64,000 bases of DNA from Granulibacter bethesdensis (GCF_001889525.1 NZ_CP018192.1:2626742-2690741), one strand, 5' to 3'; positions 33,477 through 43,883 are shown, counted from the first letter of the stretch. Made by a program: numbers and translations. Notes: generated by a model not told the origin, from the sequence alone.

Positions 33477-35482
33477 CGTGACGGCACCTTCCGGGTCATT
33501 GGCTGCTCCAGCAGTTTCAGGACGGTATCTCGAATTGCATGATGGTCAAGTCCAGCCTGTCTGATCTGGTTTGGCTGGGTATCATGGTCGATATAGCGAT
33601 CGGGCAGGATCATGGAACGGAGTTTCAGCGCATGGCCATCGCGCGCATCCAGCAGGCCAGCCTGCGCCAGATGCTGCATAACGTGGCTGGCATAGCCGCC
33701 GATCGAGCCTTCCTCAACAATCACCAGAACATCGTTCTCCCGCGCCAGACGCTCCACCAGCGCCGTGTCCAGCGGCTTCACGAAGCGGCCATCCGCCACC
33801 GTCACCGTCAGCCCATGCGCGCCAAGATCATCCGCAGCCAGCAGAGCATCCTGCAACCGGGTGCCAATGCTCAGGATCGCGATCCCGCTCCGACCCTCCC
33901 GCACGAGGCGGCCTCGACCGATCGGCAGGATATCCCCGCGCAGGCGACCTTTCTCATCACGCGGCAGCGCAACGCCTACGCCTTCGCCACGCGGATAACG
34001 CACCGCACTCGGCCCCGCATCATAGGCCGCAACCGTCGCCACAGCATGCACAAGCTCCGCCTCATCAGACGGAGACATAATCATCATCCCGGGCAGACAG
34101 CCCAGATACGCCATGTCGAAACTGCCGGCATGCGTCGCCCCATCGGCCCCCACCAGCCCAGCACGGTCAATCGCAAAGCGCACCGGAAGGTGCTGGATCG
34201 CAACGTCATGCACCAGCTGGTCATAACCGCGCTGAAGAAAGGTCGAATACAGTGCGCAGAACGGAACCATCCCCTCCACCGCCAGACCAGCCGCAAATGT
34301 CACCGCATGCTGCTCCGCGATCCCCACATCAAAGCAACGATCCGGGAACCGCTTCTCAAACGCGTCCAGACCCGTGCCGGACGGCATCGCCGCATTGATC
34401 GCAACAACGCGGGGATTATCCTCCGCCGCCGCAATCAGCGCCTCCGCAAAGACTTTCGTGTAGGTCGGCGCCGCGGGCTTTGCCCCAGGAACAGGCGCGG
34501 GCTTGATCTGCTCGCCCGTCACAACGTTGAACCGGCTCACCGCATGATATTTGTCCGCAGACGCCTCCGCCGGCGCATAGCCATGACCCTTCCGCGTGAT
34601 CGCATGCACCAGGATCGGACCCGTCTCCTCCGCATCCCGCACATTGCGCAGAACCGGCAGAAGATGGTCCAGATTATGACCGTCAATCGGGCCCACGTAA
34701 TAGAAGCCCAGCTCCTCGAACAGCGTGCCGCCCGTCAGGATGCCGCGCGCATATTCCTCCGCACGGCGCGCCGTCCGCTCGATCCCACGCGGGAAATGGC
34801 GCGCCATCTTCCCCGCCAGATCGCGCAGGTTCAGGAAGCTCCGCGAGGACAACAGACGAGACAGATACGCCGACATCGCCCCCACAGGAGGCGCGATCGA
34901 CATGTCATTGTCGTTCAGGATCACCACCAGGCGCGACTTCAGGCTGCCGGCGTTGTTCATCGCCTCATACACCATCCCGGCGCTCATCGCCCCGTCGCCG
35001 ATCACCGCGATCACATGCTCAGGTCCCGCCCCAACCTCGCCCGCCGCGCGACGCAGATCCCGCGCCACCGCCATGCCAAGACCAGCCGAGATCGAGGTCG
35101 AGCTGTGGCCCGCGCCAAACGGATCGTATTCGCTCTCCGAACGCTTCGTGAAGCCGGACAGGCCGCCTCCCATCCGCAAGGTCCGGATGCGATCGCGACG
35201 GCCCGTCAGGATCTTGTGAGGATAAGCCTGATGACCAACATCCCAGATCAGACGGTCAGACGGAGTATCAAACACCGCATGGATCGCAACCGTCAGCTCA
35301 ATCACACCAAGCGCCGCGCCAAGATGCCCGCCCGTCACCGAGACAGCGTCTACCGTCTCCGCACGAAGCTCATCCGCAACCGCGCGCAGCTGATCCGATG
35401 ACATGTTCCGTAAATCAGACGGGTAACGAACTCGGTCCAGCGTCGGAGTCTCATGGCAACGGACAGGGGTTGTTTCAGTCAT
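33473..35482 (-). CDS. dxs: 1-deoxy-D-xylulose-5-phosphate synthase in the hopanoid locus
   Basis: A 669-aa Dxs, the thiamine-diphosphate enzyme that makes DXP from pyruvate and glyceraldehyde 3-phosphate, the entry to the MEP isoprenoid pathway. Seen: [37 protein letters not shown], the ThDP motif [18 protein letters not shown], and the second-half [15 protein letters not shown]. Coupled to hpnM by ATGA, so precursor supply and hopanoid decoration are co-expressed. A long open frame on the opposite strand (33539-35401) is a shadow. A ~730-base gap lies upstream. Confidence 0.95.
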   Translation of the reverse strand: MTETTPVRCHETPTLDRVRYPSDLRNMSSDQLRAVADELRAETVDAVSVTGGHLGAALGVIELTVAIHAVFDTPSDRLIWDVGHQAYPHKILTGRRDRIRTLRMGGGLSGFTKRSESEYDPFGAGHSSTSISAGLGMAVARDLRRAAGEVGAGPEHVIAVIGDGAMSAGMVYEAMNNAGSLKSRLVVILNDNDMSIAPPVGAMSAYLSRLLSSRSFLNLRDLAGKMARHFPRGIERTARRAEEYARGILTGGTLFEELGFYYVGPIDGHNLDHLLPVLRNVRDAEETGPILVHAITRKGHGYAPAEASADKYHAVSRFNVVTGEQIKPAPVPGAKPAAPTYTKVFAEALIAAAEDNPRVVAINAAMPSGTGLDAFEKRFPDRCFDVGIAEQHAVTFAAGLAVEGMVPFCALYSTFLQRGYDQLVHDVAIQHLPVRFAIDRAGLVGADGATHAGSFDMAYLGCLPGMMIMSPSDEAELVHAVATVAAYDAGPSAVRYPRGEGVGVALPRDEKGRLRGDILPIGRGRLVREGRSGIAILSIGTRLQDALLAADDLGAHGLTVTVADGRFVKPLDTALVERLARENDVLVIVEEGSIGGYASHVMQHLAQAGLLDARDGHALKLRSMILPDRYIDHDTQPNQIRQAGLDHHAIRDTVLKLLEQPMTRKVPSR

Positions 35483-36215
35483 GCGAACTTTTCATCCTGC
35501 GGCGTGTGGCCGCTTCAATTCTTGAACACCACCCGGACCTCCCGTCGATTCTTCCCCCCGGAAGACCCAACGGCCCGAACTCCCTCACGGGCTGGACCCT
35601 GTCCGAGCTGAGCGGTGGCAGCGGCAGGCATGACCATAGACCACTCGCGCAGTTCGCATTCCCCTCTATCCAAATCCGGCAACTCTTTGATTGCATGTTT
35701 CATGTGGAACCGTCTGCGGCAACCCCAAACCCGCAGCCAGCCCGGCCACAATGTCCGAATCCATCAAGAAGCGTGCTTTATGAGCAACACTGTGCTGATA
35801 ACCTGTCCTGATTTTAATAGAAGACTCTCAATCCAGGAATGGAATGATTTACTGCTTGTGAACTGAATGATTTGGCTTTCAAACACGGCACTGACAGGCG
35901 GTCATGCCCCGACAAAAACTTTCCTAATCCTGAACAGAACAGCCCGCCCCTGCTTTACACACCGTGTTGCCGCGCATTTCCAGTCTGGACCCATGCGGTC
36001 GGGATGGTGTAGCGAAACCGGTTCCATGCCCGGCCTGAACTGCCGGGGCATACAGCATGATGAGGCTATCATTTATCGTTCCGTCATATCGTGTTCCAGA
36101 GCATCCATGGCCAATCGGTCAGATTTACCCGGACCGTATGATTGGCTTATCCTTGATGCCCGGTCCGCGACCGGTCATCCGACCGCAGTTTTGACCAAAG
36201 GCTGAGGAAGTCCGT
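35483..36215. other. Gap between divergent dxs and hpnH
   Basis: About 730 bases that should hold the two divergent promoters. No credible intact gene. On the minus strand, a frame ending at 35515 finishes GGKNRREVRVVFKN after VREGVR-like residues, which faintly resembles the C-terminus of OmpA-type peptidoglycan-binding domains (NRRVEV); it could be a gene remnant. A plus-strand frame at 35867-36205 has no recognisable features. The middle (about 35800-35900) is A+T-richer than its surroundings. Confidence 0.5.
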
Positions 36216-37397
36216 ATGGCTGTGCCGCTGCACCAGGCGATCCGCGTAGGCGCCTATGTGATGAAGCAACATCTGCTGGGGCGGAAACGCTATCCGCTGG
36301 TCCTGATGCTGGAACCACTGTTCCGTTGCAATCTGGCCTGCGCGGGTTGCGGCAAGATCGATTACCCGGCGGAAATCCTCAACCAGCGCCTGTCCGTGGC
36401 AGAGTGCCTCGAAGCCGTCGATGAATGCGGCGCGCCGGTGGTGGTGATCGCCGGTGGGGAGCCACTGCTCCATAAGGAACTGGATCAGGTGGTCGAGGGC
36501 ATCATTGCCCGCAAGAAATTCGTGATCGTCTGCACCAATGCCTTGCTGCTCGAAAAGAAGATGCATCTTTTCAAGCCGAGCAAATGGTTCTCCTGGTCCG
36601 TCCATCTGGATGGCGACCGGGAAGATCACGACAAATCGGTCTGTCAGGATGGTGTTTATGAACGCGCGGTGGAAGCTATCCGCCGCGTGAAGCAAGCCGG
36701 ATTCCGCACCATCATCAACTCCACCCTGTTCGACACAGCCGATCCGGAGCGCATGGCGCGTTTCTTCGACGATGTCATGGAAATCGGCGTGGACGGGATC
36801 AGCGTCTCCCCCGGCTATGCGTATGAACGTGCGCCGGATCAGCAGCACTTCCTGAACCGTCGTCGTACGAAAGACCTGTTCCGTGGGATTTTTGCACGCG
36901 CGGACAAGACAAAAAAGAAGTGGGAGTTCAATCAATCCTCCCTGTTCCTGGATTTTCTGGCCGGAAACCAGACTTTTAAATGCACCCCCTGGGGTAACCC
37001 GACGCGCACCTATTTCGGCTGGCAGCGCCCCTGCTATCTGCTCGGTGAAGGCTATGCCAAATCCTTCAAGGAGTTGATGGAGGAAACCGACTGGGATGCC
37101 TACGGTACCGGCAATTACGAAAAATGCGCCGATTGCATGGTGCATTCCGGATACGAAGCTACCGCCGTGGCCGAGGCCGTCAGCAAGCCATGGAAAGCTG
37201 CCAAGGTCGCTTTGACCGGTATCAGGGCCACCGGCGACATGGCTCCTGACATTCCGCTGACCAACCAGCGTCCAGCCCAGTATGTTTTCAGCCGGCACGT
37301 TGAAACCGCGCTGGAAAAAATCCGCGCCGAGCAGGCTGGGGCCTCCAAACCCCCCAAGACAGTGGTTCGCCATGTGGCCGCCGAGGCTGGAGACTGA
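36216..37397 (+). CDS. hpnH: Radical SAM adenosylhopane synthase HpnH
   Basis: A 393-aa radical-SAM protein that joins the adenosyl group of S-adenosylmethionine to diploptene to give adenosylhopane, the first step of C35 hopanoid side chains. The cluster motif is CNLACAGC (CxxxCxxC) in LFRCNLACAGCGKIDYPAE near residue 35, and the C-terminal half has further cysteines (YEKCADCMVHSGYEATA). AGGAAG lies 5 bases before the ATG. Transcribed away from dxs-hpnM; a terminator follows, facing hpnG on the other strand. Confidence 0.95.
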   Translation: MAVPLHQAIRVGAYVMKQHLLGRKRYPLVLMLEPLFRCNLACAGCGKIDYPAEILNQRLSVAECLEAVDECGAPVVVIAGGEPLLHKELDQVVEGIIARKKFVIVCTNALLLEKKMHLFKPSKWFSWSVHLDGDREDHDKSVCQDGVYERAVEAIRRVKQAGFRTIINSTLFDTADPERMARFFDDVMEIGVDGISVSPGYAYERAPDQQHFLNRRRTKDLFRGIFARADKTKKKWEFNQSSLFLDFLAGNQTFKCTPWGNPTRTYFGWQRPCYLLGEGYAKSFKELMEETDWDAYGTGNYEKCADCMVHSGYEATAVAEAVSKPWKAAKVALTGIRATGDMAPDIPLTNQRPAQYVFSRHVETALEKIRAEQAGASKPPKTVVRHVAAEAGD

Positions 37398-37408
37398 ACT
37401 GATTTCTT

Positions 37409-37443
37409 CCCCGATCGTGTAAACGGTCGGGGATTTTCTTTTT
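37409..37443 (+). terminator. Terminator after hpnH
   Basis: A 10-bp stem CCCCGATCGT / ACGGTCGGGG with a GTAA loop, then ATTTTCTTTTT. It begins 11 bases after the hpnH stop and abuts the stop of the convergent hpnG. Confidence 0.85.
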
Positions 37444-38066
37444 CAACCCTGTTTCGGCCACTGAAAACGACGCAGGGTCCGCCGGGCCACCGCAGCATCC
37501 CGTGCCAGCGCCATCAGGGAACCTATCTGGGAAGGCTGACGCAGAATTGATCCCGCAACCCTGAACACGCCGATCGCTCCGGCCTGATCCAGCGCCAGCA
37601 ACGCCGCAGGCGGTAAATCCCTGTCCGCCGGATCACACACTGCCCGGACAATCGAAAACGGGATGCCATACCGGGCCGCCACGCGGGCTACCGCCCCGCT
37701 TTCCAGATCGACTGCCCCTGCCCCGGTTTGATGAAACAGCGCGGCCTTGTCCTTCCGACTGACCACGATCTGCCGGGTCGCGACCATACGCTGGAGAGTC
37801 ATACCCCCCGGCCATAACGGATCGGTCCTGTAAACCTTCCCCTCCTCAATCAACTCCGCAGGTATTAGCAATGCGCCCGGCAGAATGGCCGGATCGAGGC
37901 CACCCGCCAGGCCGAAACTTACCAGCCGATCCACACCGCTTTCAGCCAGATGAACAGCAGCCTGTTCCGCGCCCTCGGGCTCCCCTCCACCGACCGCGGC
38001 AATACCGAATCCGCACAGGAGTCTTGCCTCAGCCTGTAAGCCCACGACCACGCCGGTTTTCATCAC
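37443..38066 (-). CDS. hpnG: Hopanoid nucleoside phosphorylase-like HpnG
   Basis: A 207-aa protein related to nucleoside phosphorylases / MTA-SAH nucleosidases, of the HpnG type, which removes adenine from adenosylhopane to give ribosylhopane. Seen: TGVVVGLQAEARLL at the start, LVSFGLAGGLDPAILPGALLI and GAVDLESGAVARVAARYGIPFSIVRAVCDPAD, which holds the family's nucleoside-binding region. It works directly after HpnH, and the two genes are adjacent but convergent. Start is one of two adjacent ATGs. Confidence 0.9.
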   Translation of the reverse strand: MMKTGVVVGLQAEARLLCGFGIAAVGGGEPEGAEQAAVHLAESGVDRLVSFGLAGGLDPAILPGALLIPAELIEEGKVYRTDPLWPGGMTLQRMVATRQIVVSRKDKAALFHQTGAGAVDLESGAVARVAARYGIPFSIVRAVCDPADRDLPPAALLALDQAGAIGVFRVAGSILRQPSQIGSLMALARDAAVARRTLRRFQWPKQG

Positions 38067-38199
38067 CGCATCCCGCCTTCATCGCCTGTTCGGGGCTGTT
38101 TGAAGCAAAGCACGCTCATCCGGGCAAATACGGCCCATCATAGCCTGTGCGCTTTTGTCCCCTCTCGTCATTCCGTGCAGTCTGTGCCACCACAGGAGC

Positions 38200-38985
38200 A
38201 TGAGCACAGATCGCAGCATACGCATTGGAATTGCCGGCATGGCCGGTCGGATGGGCAGCCTGCTGGTCGAGGAAGCGGCTGCACAGGGTACGGTCTCCGG
38301 CGGAACACTCCGACCCGGATCAAACAGCCCGGCACCAGCCGGCGTTCATGCCTTTGTCGACATCAGCGCACTGGCTGACGCCTCCGACGCGGTGATTGAT
38401 TTTACCTCCGCCTCCACTGTGCAGGCGCATGCCAGAGCACTGAGCAAGACGGGGACGGCGTGGATTCTCGGCACGTCCGGCCTTTCCCCTGCTGACGAAA
38501 AGGACGTCGAGGACGTCGCTACCCTCATCCCAGTGGTGTATGCGCCTAATTTTGCGCCGGGGGTCAATCTGGTGCTGGCACTGGCCGAAAAAATGGCCGC
38601 TGCGCTGCCCGGTAACCGCTATGATGCGGAAATCGTGGAAATGCACCATCGTCGCAAGATCGACTCCCCCTCCGGCACGGCCATTGGTCTGGGTCGCGCG
38701 GTAGCCGCCGGTCGCGGCGTGGCGCTGGAGGAAGTGATTGAGAGCGGTCGGCATGGGCATGTCGGCCCGCGCCAACCGGGCGCCATCGGCTTTGCGGCCC
38801 TGCGGGGCGGCCAGGTCGTCGGCGAACACACCCTGCTGTTTGCGGCTGATGACGAGCATATTGCCCTGACCCACCGCGCCTTCGACCGTCGTGCTTTCGC
38901 GCGCGGTGCGGTACAGGCAGCCTTATGGGTGCAGGGTAGGCCACCCGGACTGTATTCAATGATGGATGTGCTGGGCATGCGCTGA
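38200..38985 (+). CDS. dapB: 4-hydroxy-tetrahydrodipicolinate reductase
   Basis: A 261-aa DapB of the lysine/diaminopimelate pathway. Rossmann motif GIAGMAGRMGS at the start, APNFAPGVNLVLALAEKMA and the catalytic-site sequence EIVEMHHRRKIDSPSGTA are present. The frame extends upstream to a TTG at 38155, but the family N-terminus begins at ATG 38200, just after AGGAG (unusually close, one base). murJ follows after 14 bases, so the pair forms a cell-wall operon. Confidence 0.95.
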   Translation: MSTDRSIRIGIAGMAGRMGSLLVEEAAAQGTVSGGTLRPGSNSPAPAGVHAFVDISALADASDAVIDFTSASTVQAHARALSKTGTAWILGTSGLSPADEKDVEDVATLIPVVYAPNFAPGVNLVLALAEKMAAALPGNRYDAEIVEMHHRRKIDSPSGTAIGLGRAVAAGRGVALEEVIESGRHGHVGPRQPGAIGFAALRGGQVVGEHTLLFAADDEHIALTHRAFDRRAFARGAVQAALWVQGRPPGLYSMMDVLGMR

Positions 38986-38999
38986 AAGCGACTGCGCCG

Positions 39000-40538
39000 A
39001 TGCTGAAAGGAATTCTGACCGTCGGCGGATGGACCATGGCCAGCCGTATTCTGGGCCTGCTGCGGGAAATGCTGATCGCGGCACTGGTCGGCACAGGGCC
39101 AGTCGCGGAAGCCTTCATCATCGCCAATAAGGTCCCAAATCTGTTCCGACGGCTGTTCGGGGAAGGGGCCTTCAACGCCGCCTTCGTCCCTTCTTTTTCC
39201 GGTCTGCTGCAAACGGAAGGTCACGACGCCGCCCAGCGCTTCGCCAGCGAGGCGATGGCCGTCATGACGTTCTGGCTGGTCTCCCTGACCATTCTCGGCG
39301 AAATCTGTATGCCGTGGATGATGACGGTGCTGGCCAACGGCTTTGTCGATGATCCTTCCAAATTCGCCCTGACCGTTACGCTCAGCCGCATCACTTTTCC
39401 CTATCTGCCGCTGATCTGCCTGTGCGCGCTGGTCGGCGGGGTGCTGAACGGGCTGAACCGCTTCACAGCCGCCAGCGCAAGCTATGTGCTGTTCAACGTG
39501 GTCTCCATCGTGTTCATGCTCTGGGCCACGCCGTTCATGCCGGGGGTAGGGCATGCGCTGGCATGGGGGGTGACGGTCTCCGGCGTGCTGCAACTCTCGC
39601 TGATGCTGTGGGCGGCAAAGAGGGCCGGCATGGCGCTGCATCTGCCGCGCCCGCGCCTGACCCCGCGCATGCGTATTCTGCTGCGCCGCATGGGACCGGG
39701 GCTGATCGGGGCCGGAGTCACCCAGATCAATTTCCTGATCGATGTGGTCATCACCACTCTGCTGCCCGCCGGATCGGTGGCGCTGCTGGGCTATGCCGAC
39801 CGTGTTAATCAGCTACCGCTTGGTGTCGTGGGTCTGGCCACCAGCACAGCCTCCCTGCCCGTATTATCCCGGCTGGTCCATGCGGGGGATGAGCAAGGCG
39901 CGAACCACGCCATGAACCGGGCGCTGGAATATGCGATGACGCTGATCCTGCCTGCCGCCGTCGCGCTGGTAGTCATCGCCCAACCAATCATGGCCGTGCT
40001 GTATGAGCGCGGAGCCTTTACAGCCGAAGCCACCTATCTGTCGTCACAATCTCTGGCAGCGTATGCAATCGGGTTGCCAGCCTTCGTGGCCGTACGCATC
40101 ATCACCAACGGTTTTTTTGCGCGCGGCGATACCGCCACCCCGGTGAAGATCAGCGTTTTCATCATCGCCCTGAATCTGGGCCTTAATCTGCTGCTGATGG
40201 ATCGGCTGCATCATATGGGCCCCCCTCTGGCCTCCAGCATCGCGGCCTATGTGAATGTGCTGGTGCTGGGTGGAATGCTGGGCAGACGGGGTCATTTCTC
40301 AGCAGACGCCGCATTACGCCGCTCCTTGTCCCGAATGGGTCTGGCGGCACTGGCGATGGGAGCCGTGCTGGCCGTGTTCAGACCGCTTTTGTTCGATACG
40401 CTGCCTGACATTCACGGCGCACGCTGGGTGGCTCTGGCTTTGTTGATGGCCATTGGCGGGGGCGCCTATGTGATCAGCGGCCAGATGCTGGGGGCGTTCC
40501 AGATCAGGGATACGCTGGCGAAAATCCGCCGCCGCTAA
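39000..40538 (+). CDS. murJ: Lipid II flippase MurJ
   Basis: A 512-aa MurJ/MviN with about 14 hydrophobic segments that moves lipid II across the inner membrane for peptidoglycan synthesis. The N-terminus (TMASRILGLLREMLIAALVG) and NLFRRLFGEGAFNAAFVPSFS are diagnostic, as is the helix VTQINFLIDVVITTLLPAGSVALLGYADRVNQLPLGV. Length matches the family. Downstream of dapB, both serving the cell wall. Confidence 0.96.
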   Translation: MLKGILTVGGWTMASRILGLLREMLIAALVGTGPVAEAFIIANKVPNLFRRLFGEGAFNAAFVPSFSGLLQTEGHDAAQRFASEAMAVMTFWLVSLTILGEICMPWMMTVLANGFVDDPSKFALTVTLSRITFPYLPLICLCALVGGVLNGLNRFTAASASYVLFNVVSIVFMLWATPFMPGVGHALAWGVTVSGVLQLSLMLWAAKRAGMALHLPRPRLTPRMRILLRRMGPGLIGAGVTQINFLIDVVITTLLPAGSVALLGYADRVNQLPLGVVGLATSTASLPVLSRLVHAGDEQGANHAMNRALEYAMTLILPAAVALVVIAQPIMAVLYERGAFTAEATYLSSQSLAAYAIGLPAFVAVRIITNGFFARGDTATPVKISVFIIALNLGLNLLLMDRLHHMGPPLASSIAAYVNVLVLGGMLGRRGHFSADAALRRSLSRMGLAALAMGAVLAVFRPLLFDTLPDIHGARWVALALLMAIGGGAYVISGQMLGAFQIRDTLAKIRRR

Positions 40539-40541
40539 GGA

Positions 40542-40874
40542 TCAGGTCCGCCATTTCACATGGCAGGTCTGATCCAGCGGATGACAGAACCGGCCATACC
40601 GATAGGGAACGATCTCAGCCGGGGCCAGCAATTCCACCGGACGCGAGGGCGGAGAAGAAAAATCTGCCGCCACGGCAGGGGGGCGTTCAGACCGCGAGGC
40701 AGATGGGAAAGGGGCAAACCCACCTGCCTGATGATCCGACACAACCGTGGCGGCAGACCTGACCGGACCATAGCTGCCACCGACCAACGCAGCTGTTCCG
40801 ACCGTCAGCAGGACCGGAAAAAGAGCCAGGCTCCGGGTCTGCACAACCCGAGAGGACGTGAGAAACATCCGCAT
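40542..40874 (-). CDS. Hypothetical membrane-anchored protein
   Basis: A 110-aa frame convergent with murJ (4 bases between stops). Near the start it has one hydrophobic segment, LALFPVLLTVGTAALVGG, then a Pro/Ser-rich linker and a short C-terminal part with two cysteines (RFCHPLDQTCHVKW). I chose the ATG at 40874 because AAGGA lies upstream; an ATG at 40895 adds seven residues. No family recognised; a small periplasm-facing protein is plausible. Confidence 0.5.
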   Translation of the reverse strand: MRMFLTSSRVVQTRSLALFPVLLTVGTAALVGGSYGPVRSAATVVSDHQAGGFAPFPSASRSERPPAVAADFSSPPSRPVELLAPAEIVPYRYGRFCHPLDQTCHVKWRT

Positions 40875-41129
40875 GACCGTGTCATCCTTTTCCATACTGG
40901 CTGACAGAGGTGTTCTAGCAGACAAAGAACAAAAACAGAACTGTTATTTTCAAAAATCAGAACAAAAAAAGTACAAACTCACGTCCATGGGGTGAAAGAA
41001 ACGCTACACGGCACTGTTGAGATAGCCGTCAACAGCCCTTGAAACCCGCCTGACAAGACCGAATCGATCCAGCTGCGTTGCCGACTGACGCTCTCGTGCC
41101 ATCACGCTGACATGGATGCAATTTCGACC

Positions 41130-41420
41130 ATGCGCATTCTGGCAGCCATCGGCCTTCTCTCTCTCATCCCGGCAGCCGCTTCGGCTGAGCCGCTGGCGGG
41201 GATCTCCACGGAGGTTGTTATGCTGCCATCAACGAAGGAGACCGACGCTGTCGGCGATCTGGCGTGGCAGGCTTTGGTAAAGCGTCTGGCGCAAACCCCA
41301 CGCACATACCAGCGGCGTGGGGTATTTCATATCTATCGAGGTATCCTGTGGAAACATCACGATATGAAAAGAAAGGGGCAGGTTTGCCCGCCCCTTTCAG
41401 TTTTTCTGATCACACTATGA
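41130..41420 (+). CDS. Possible small exported protein
   Basis: A 96-aa frame whose first 20 residues read as a signal peptide (MRILAAIGLLSLIPAAASA, cleavage before EP). The rest has no recognised domain. The frame runs through the terminator hairpin at 41371-41405, so its last ~17 codons are unlikely to be functional coding sequence; the gene may be truncated or frameshifted near its end. The gap 40896-41129 upstream has nothing else visible. Confidence 0.35.
   Translation: MRILAAIGLLSLIPAAASAEPLAGISTEVVMLPSTKETDAVGDLAWQALVKRLAQTPRTYQRRGVFHIYRGILWKHHDMKRKGQVCPPLSVFLITL
41371..41405. terminator. Bidirectional terminator next to glgP
   Basis: GAAAGGGGC pairs with GCCCCTTTC around a short inner stem, followed by AGTTTTT on plus and by TTTCTTTTC on minus. 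It sits 22 bases after the glgP stop. Confidence 0.8.
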
Positions 41421-41426
41421 ATCGAC

Positions 41427-43883
41427 TCACGGAGAAGGATGCGGGGCGGCGTGCCAGATATCCCGCGCATATTCCCGGATGGTTCGATCAGAAGAAAACC
41501 AGCCCATCGCCGCCGTGTTGAGCAGCGCCTTACGCCGCCATTCCAGCGGCGTGCGATACAGGGCTGCTCCCCGCTTGTGCGTTTCCTCATAGCTTTCGAA
41601 ATCAGCGGTCACGAGAAACACGTCATCGTTCAGCAGATGATCAATCAGCCCTGCATAGCGTGACGGATCATCCGGGGAAAATACACCGGACCGGATCGCC
41701 TCGATCGCCTGCGCCAGGCTGGGGCAGGCAGCGACTTTGGCACGGGCATCGTATCCAGACGCCTTGATATCCGCCACCTCATCAGCCCGCAGCCCGAAGA
41801 TCAGGATATTGTCGTCCCCGACGTGATCGTGAATTTCGATATTCGCGCCATCCAGCGTGCCGATGGTCAGTGCACCGTTCAAAGCCATTTTCATGTTGCC
41901 AGTGCCGGATGCCTCCAGCCCCGCCGTCGAAATCTGCTCCGAGAGATCGGCCGCCGGAATGATGACCTCGGCCAAGCTGACATTATAATTGGGCAGGAAC
42001 ACCACCCGCAGCCGGTCACGCACCACCGGGTCATTGTTGACGACACGGGCGATATCATTGGCCAGCTTGATGATCAGCTTGGCACGGTGATAGCTGGCTG
42101 CCGCCTTGCCCGCGAATATCTTGACCCGCGGCGTCCAGTTACGACCCGGCTCGGCGCGCATCTTGTCATACAGCGCCACCGTCTCGATCAGATTGAGCAA
42201 TTGCCGCTTGTATTCGTGGATACGCTTGATCTGCACATCGAACAGCGCATCGGGATCAAGCCGGATGCCCATCCGGTCCTGCACCAGGGCCGCCAGCCGC
42301 TGCTTGTTTTCACGCTTTACAGCGCTGTAGCGGTCCATGAAGGGGGTATCATCGACAAACCGCGCCAATTCCGACAGTTCTTCCGCATCCGCGACCCAGC
42401 GATTACCAATCGAGTCGTTGATCAGCGCGGTCAGGCCGGGATTGCACTCCACCAGCCACCGACGGAAGGTGATGCCGTTGGTGATGGCGGTGATCCGATC
42501 GGGGAACAGCCTGTGAAAATCACGGAACACCGTGGTCTTCATCAAATCGCCATGCAGCGCCGAGACGCCATTGACTTTCTTCGATCCGACAAAAGCAAGA
42601 TGACCCATGCGCACCTGACGCCCGTTGCTCTCATCGATCAGAGAGATGGAGCGCCGCAGCTCAGGAGAACTGACCGGGCGAGGCGTTGCCGTATCCAGAT
42701 GCAGCGCGTTGATCTCATAGATAATCTGCATATGGCGCGGCAGAAGACGTTCGAACAGCGTCACCGGCCAGCTTTCCAGCGCCTCCGGCAACAGAGTGTG
42801 GTTGGTATACCCTAGCGTTCCGCGCGCGATGGAAAAAGCGCGTTCCAGCGTCAAGCCGTACTCATCCACCAGCAGACGCACCAGCTCCGCCACTGCCACC
42901 GCCGGATGGGTATCGTTCAGCTGGATGGAAGCCGTATCCGGCAGCCTCTCCACCGATCCCTGCTGCGCCATGTGACGCCTGACCAGATCCTGCAGGGAAG
43001 CGGAGGTAAAGAAAAACTCCTGCTTCAGCCGCAATTCCCGGCCAGCCTCGCTGCTGTCATCGGGATAGAGCACGCGGCTGATATTGGTGGCATTCAGCTG
43101 GGCGGCAAAAGCATCGGCATGGTGACCGCGATTGAAGGCGTCCAGCCGCATCGGCTCCACCGAACGAGCGCGCCACAGGCGCAGCGTATTGATGTGCGTA
43201 CCCTGCCAACCCACCACCGGCGTATCATACGCCACGGCACGCACCCGCTCCGCCGGCATCCAGACCAGACGGGAGGAGCCATCCGGCTGATCCTGCGGCA
43301 GCACGCGGCCCCCGAAGCCGATATCATAGGCAATTTCGGGGCGCTCGAATTCCCACGGATTGCCGAAGACCAGCCAGTCTTCCGGCATCTCGACCTGATA
43401 GCCGTCGCGGATCACCTGCCTGAACAGGCCGTGATCATAGCGGATGCCATAGCCGAGCCCCGCCAGCCCGACCGTGGCCATACTTTCCATAAAGCAGGCC
43501 GCCAGACGGCCCAGACCGCCATTGCCCAGCGCCGCATCCGGCTCCAGATCCTTGATCTGATCAAAGGAGACGCCATGCAGGGCGAGGGCTTCCTTCGCCG
43601 CCGACATCAGGTTCAGATTGGTGAGACTGTCCGTCAGCAACCGCCCGATCAGGAATTCGAGGCTCAGATAATAAACCCGCTTGGCATTGGCCTCATCAGC
43701 AGAGCGAGCGGTCGCATGCCAGCGATCCACGATCCGGTCGCGCACAGCGAGGGCGGTCGCGGCATACCAGTCGTGCAACCGGGCATGGCGGGGATCGCGC
43801 CCCACCGCGTACCGCATCTTGTCTTCGATGGCACGGTGCAGTTCGGCAACCTGTGCGGTGTAAGGCGTGTTGGCGGCGTCCAT
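41427..43883 (-). CDS. glgP: Glycogen/starch phosphorylase
   Basis: An 818-aa alpha-glucan phosphorylase that releases glucose 1-phosphate from glycogen-type polymers. The PLP site is in EASGTGNMKMALNGALTIGTLDG, and ALGNGGLGRLAACFMESMAT and RIHEYKRQLLN are family blocks. GGGAG precedes the ATG at a normal distance. No other glycogen genes are in the window; the neighbour upstream on the same strand is trpS, 196 bases away, with no visible gene in the gap. Confidence 0.96.
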   Translation of the reverse strand: MDAANTPYTAQVAELHRAIEDKMRYAVGRDPRHARLHDWYAATALAVRDRIVDRWHATARSADEANAKRVYYLSLEFLIGRLLTDSLTNLNLMSAAKEALALHGVSFDQIKDLEPDAALGNGGLGRLAACFMESMATVGLAGLGYGIRYDHGLFRQVIRDGYQVEMPEDWLVFGNPWEFERPEIAYDIGFGGRVLPQDQPDGSSRLVWMPAERVRAVAYDTPVVGWQGTHINTLRLWRARSVEPMRLDAFNRGHHADAFAAQLNATNISRVLYPDDSSEAGRELRLKQEFFFTSASLQDLVRRHMAQQGSVERLPDTASIQLNDTHPAVAVAELVRLLVDEYGLTLERAFSIARGTLGYTNHTLLPEALESWPVTLFERLLPRHMQIIYEINALHLDTATPRPVSSPELRRSISLIDESNGRQVRMGHLAFVGSKKVNGVSALHGDLMKTTVFRDFHRLFPDRITAITNGITFRRWLVECNPGLTALINDSIGNRWVADAEELSELARFVDDTPFMDRYSAVKRENKQRLAALVQDRMGIRLDPDALFDVQIKRIHEYKRQLLNLIETVALYDKMRAEPGRNWTPRVKIFAGKAAASYHRAKLIIKLANDIARVVNNDPVVRDRLRVVFLPNYNVSLAEVIIPAADLSEQISTAGLEASGTGNMKMALNGALTIGTLDGANIEIHDHVGDDNILIFGLRADEVADIKASGYDARAKVAACPSLAQAIEAIRSGVFSPDDPSRYAGLIDHLLNDDVFLVTADFESYEETHKRGAALYRTPLEWRRKALLNTAAMGWFSSDRTIREYARDIWHAAPHPSP

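Noticed and set aside
33539-35401. 620-codon plus-strand open frame
   Set aside because: Antisense to dxs, Arg/His-rich translation typical of a shadow frame.
35867-36205. 112-codon plus-strand frame before hpnH
   Set aside because: No domain, odd composition, overlaps the probable hpnH promoter region.
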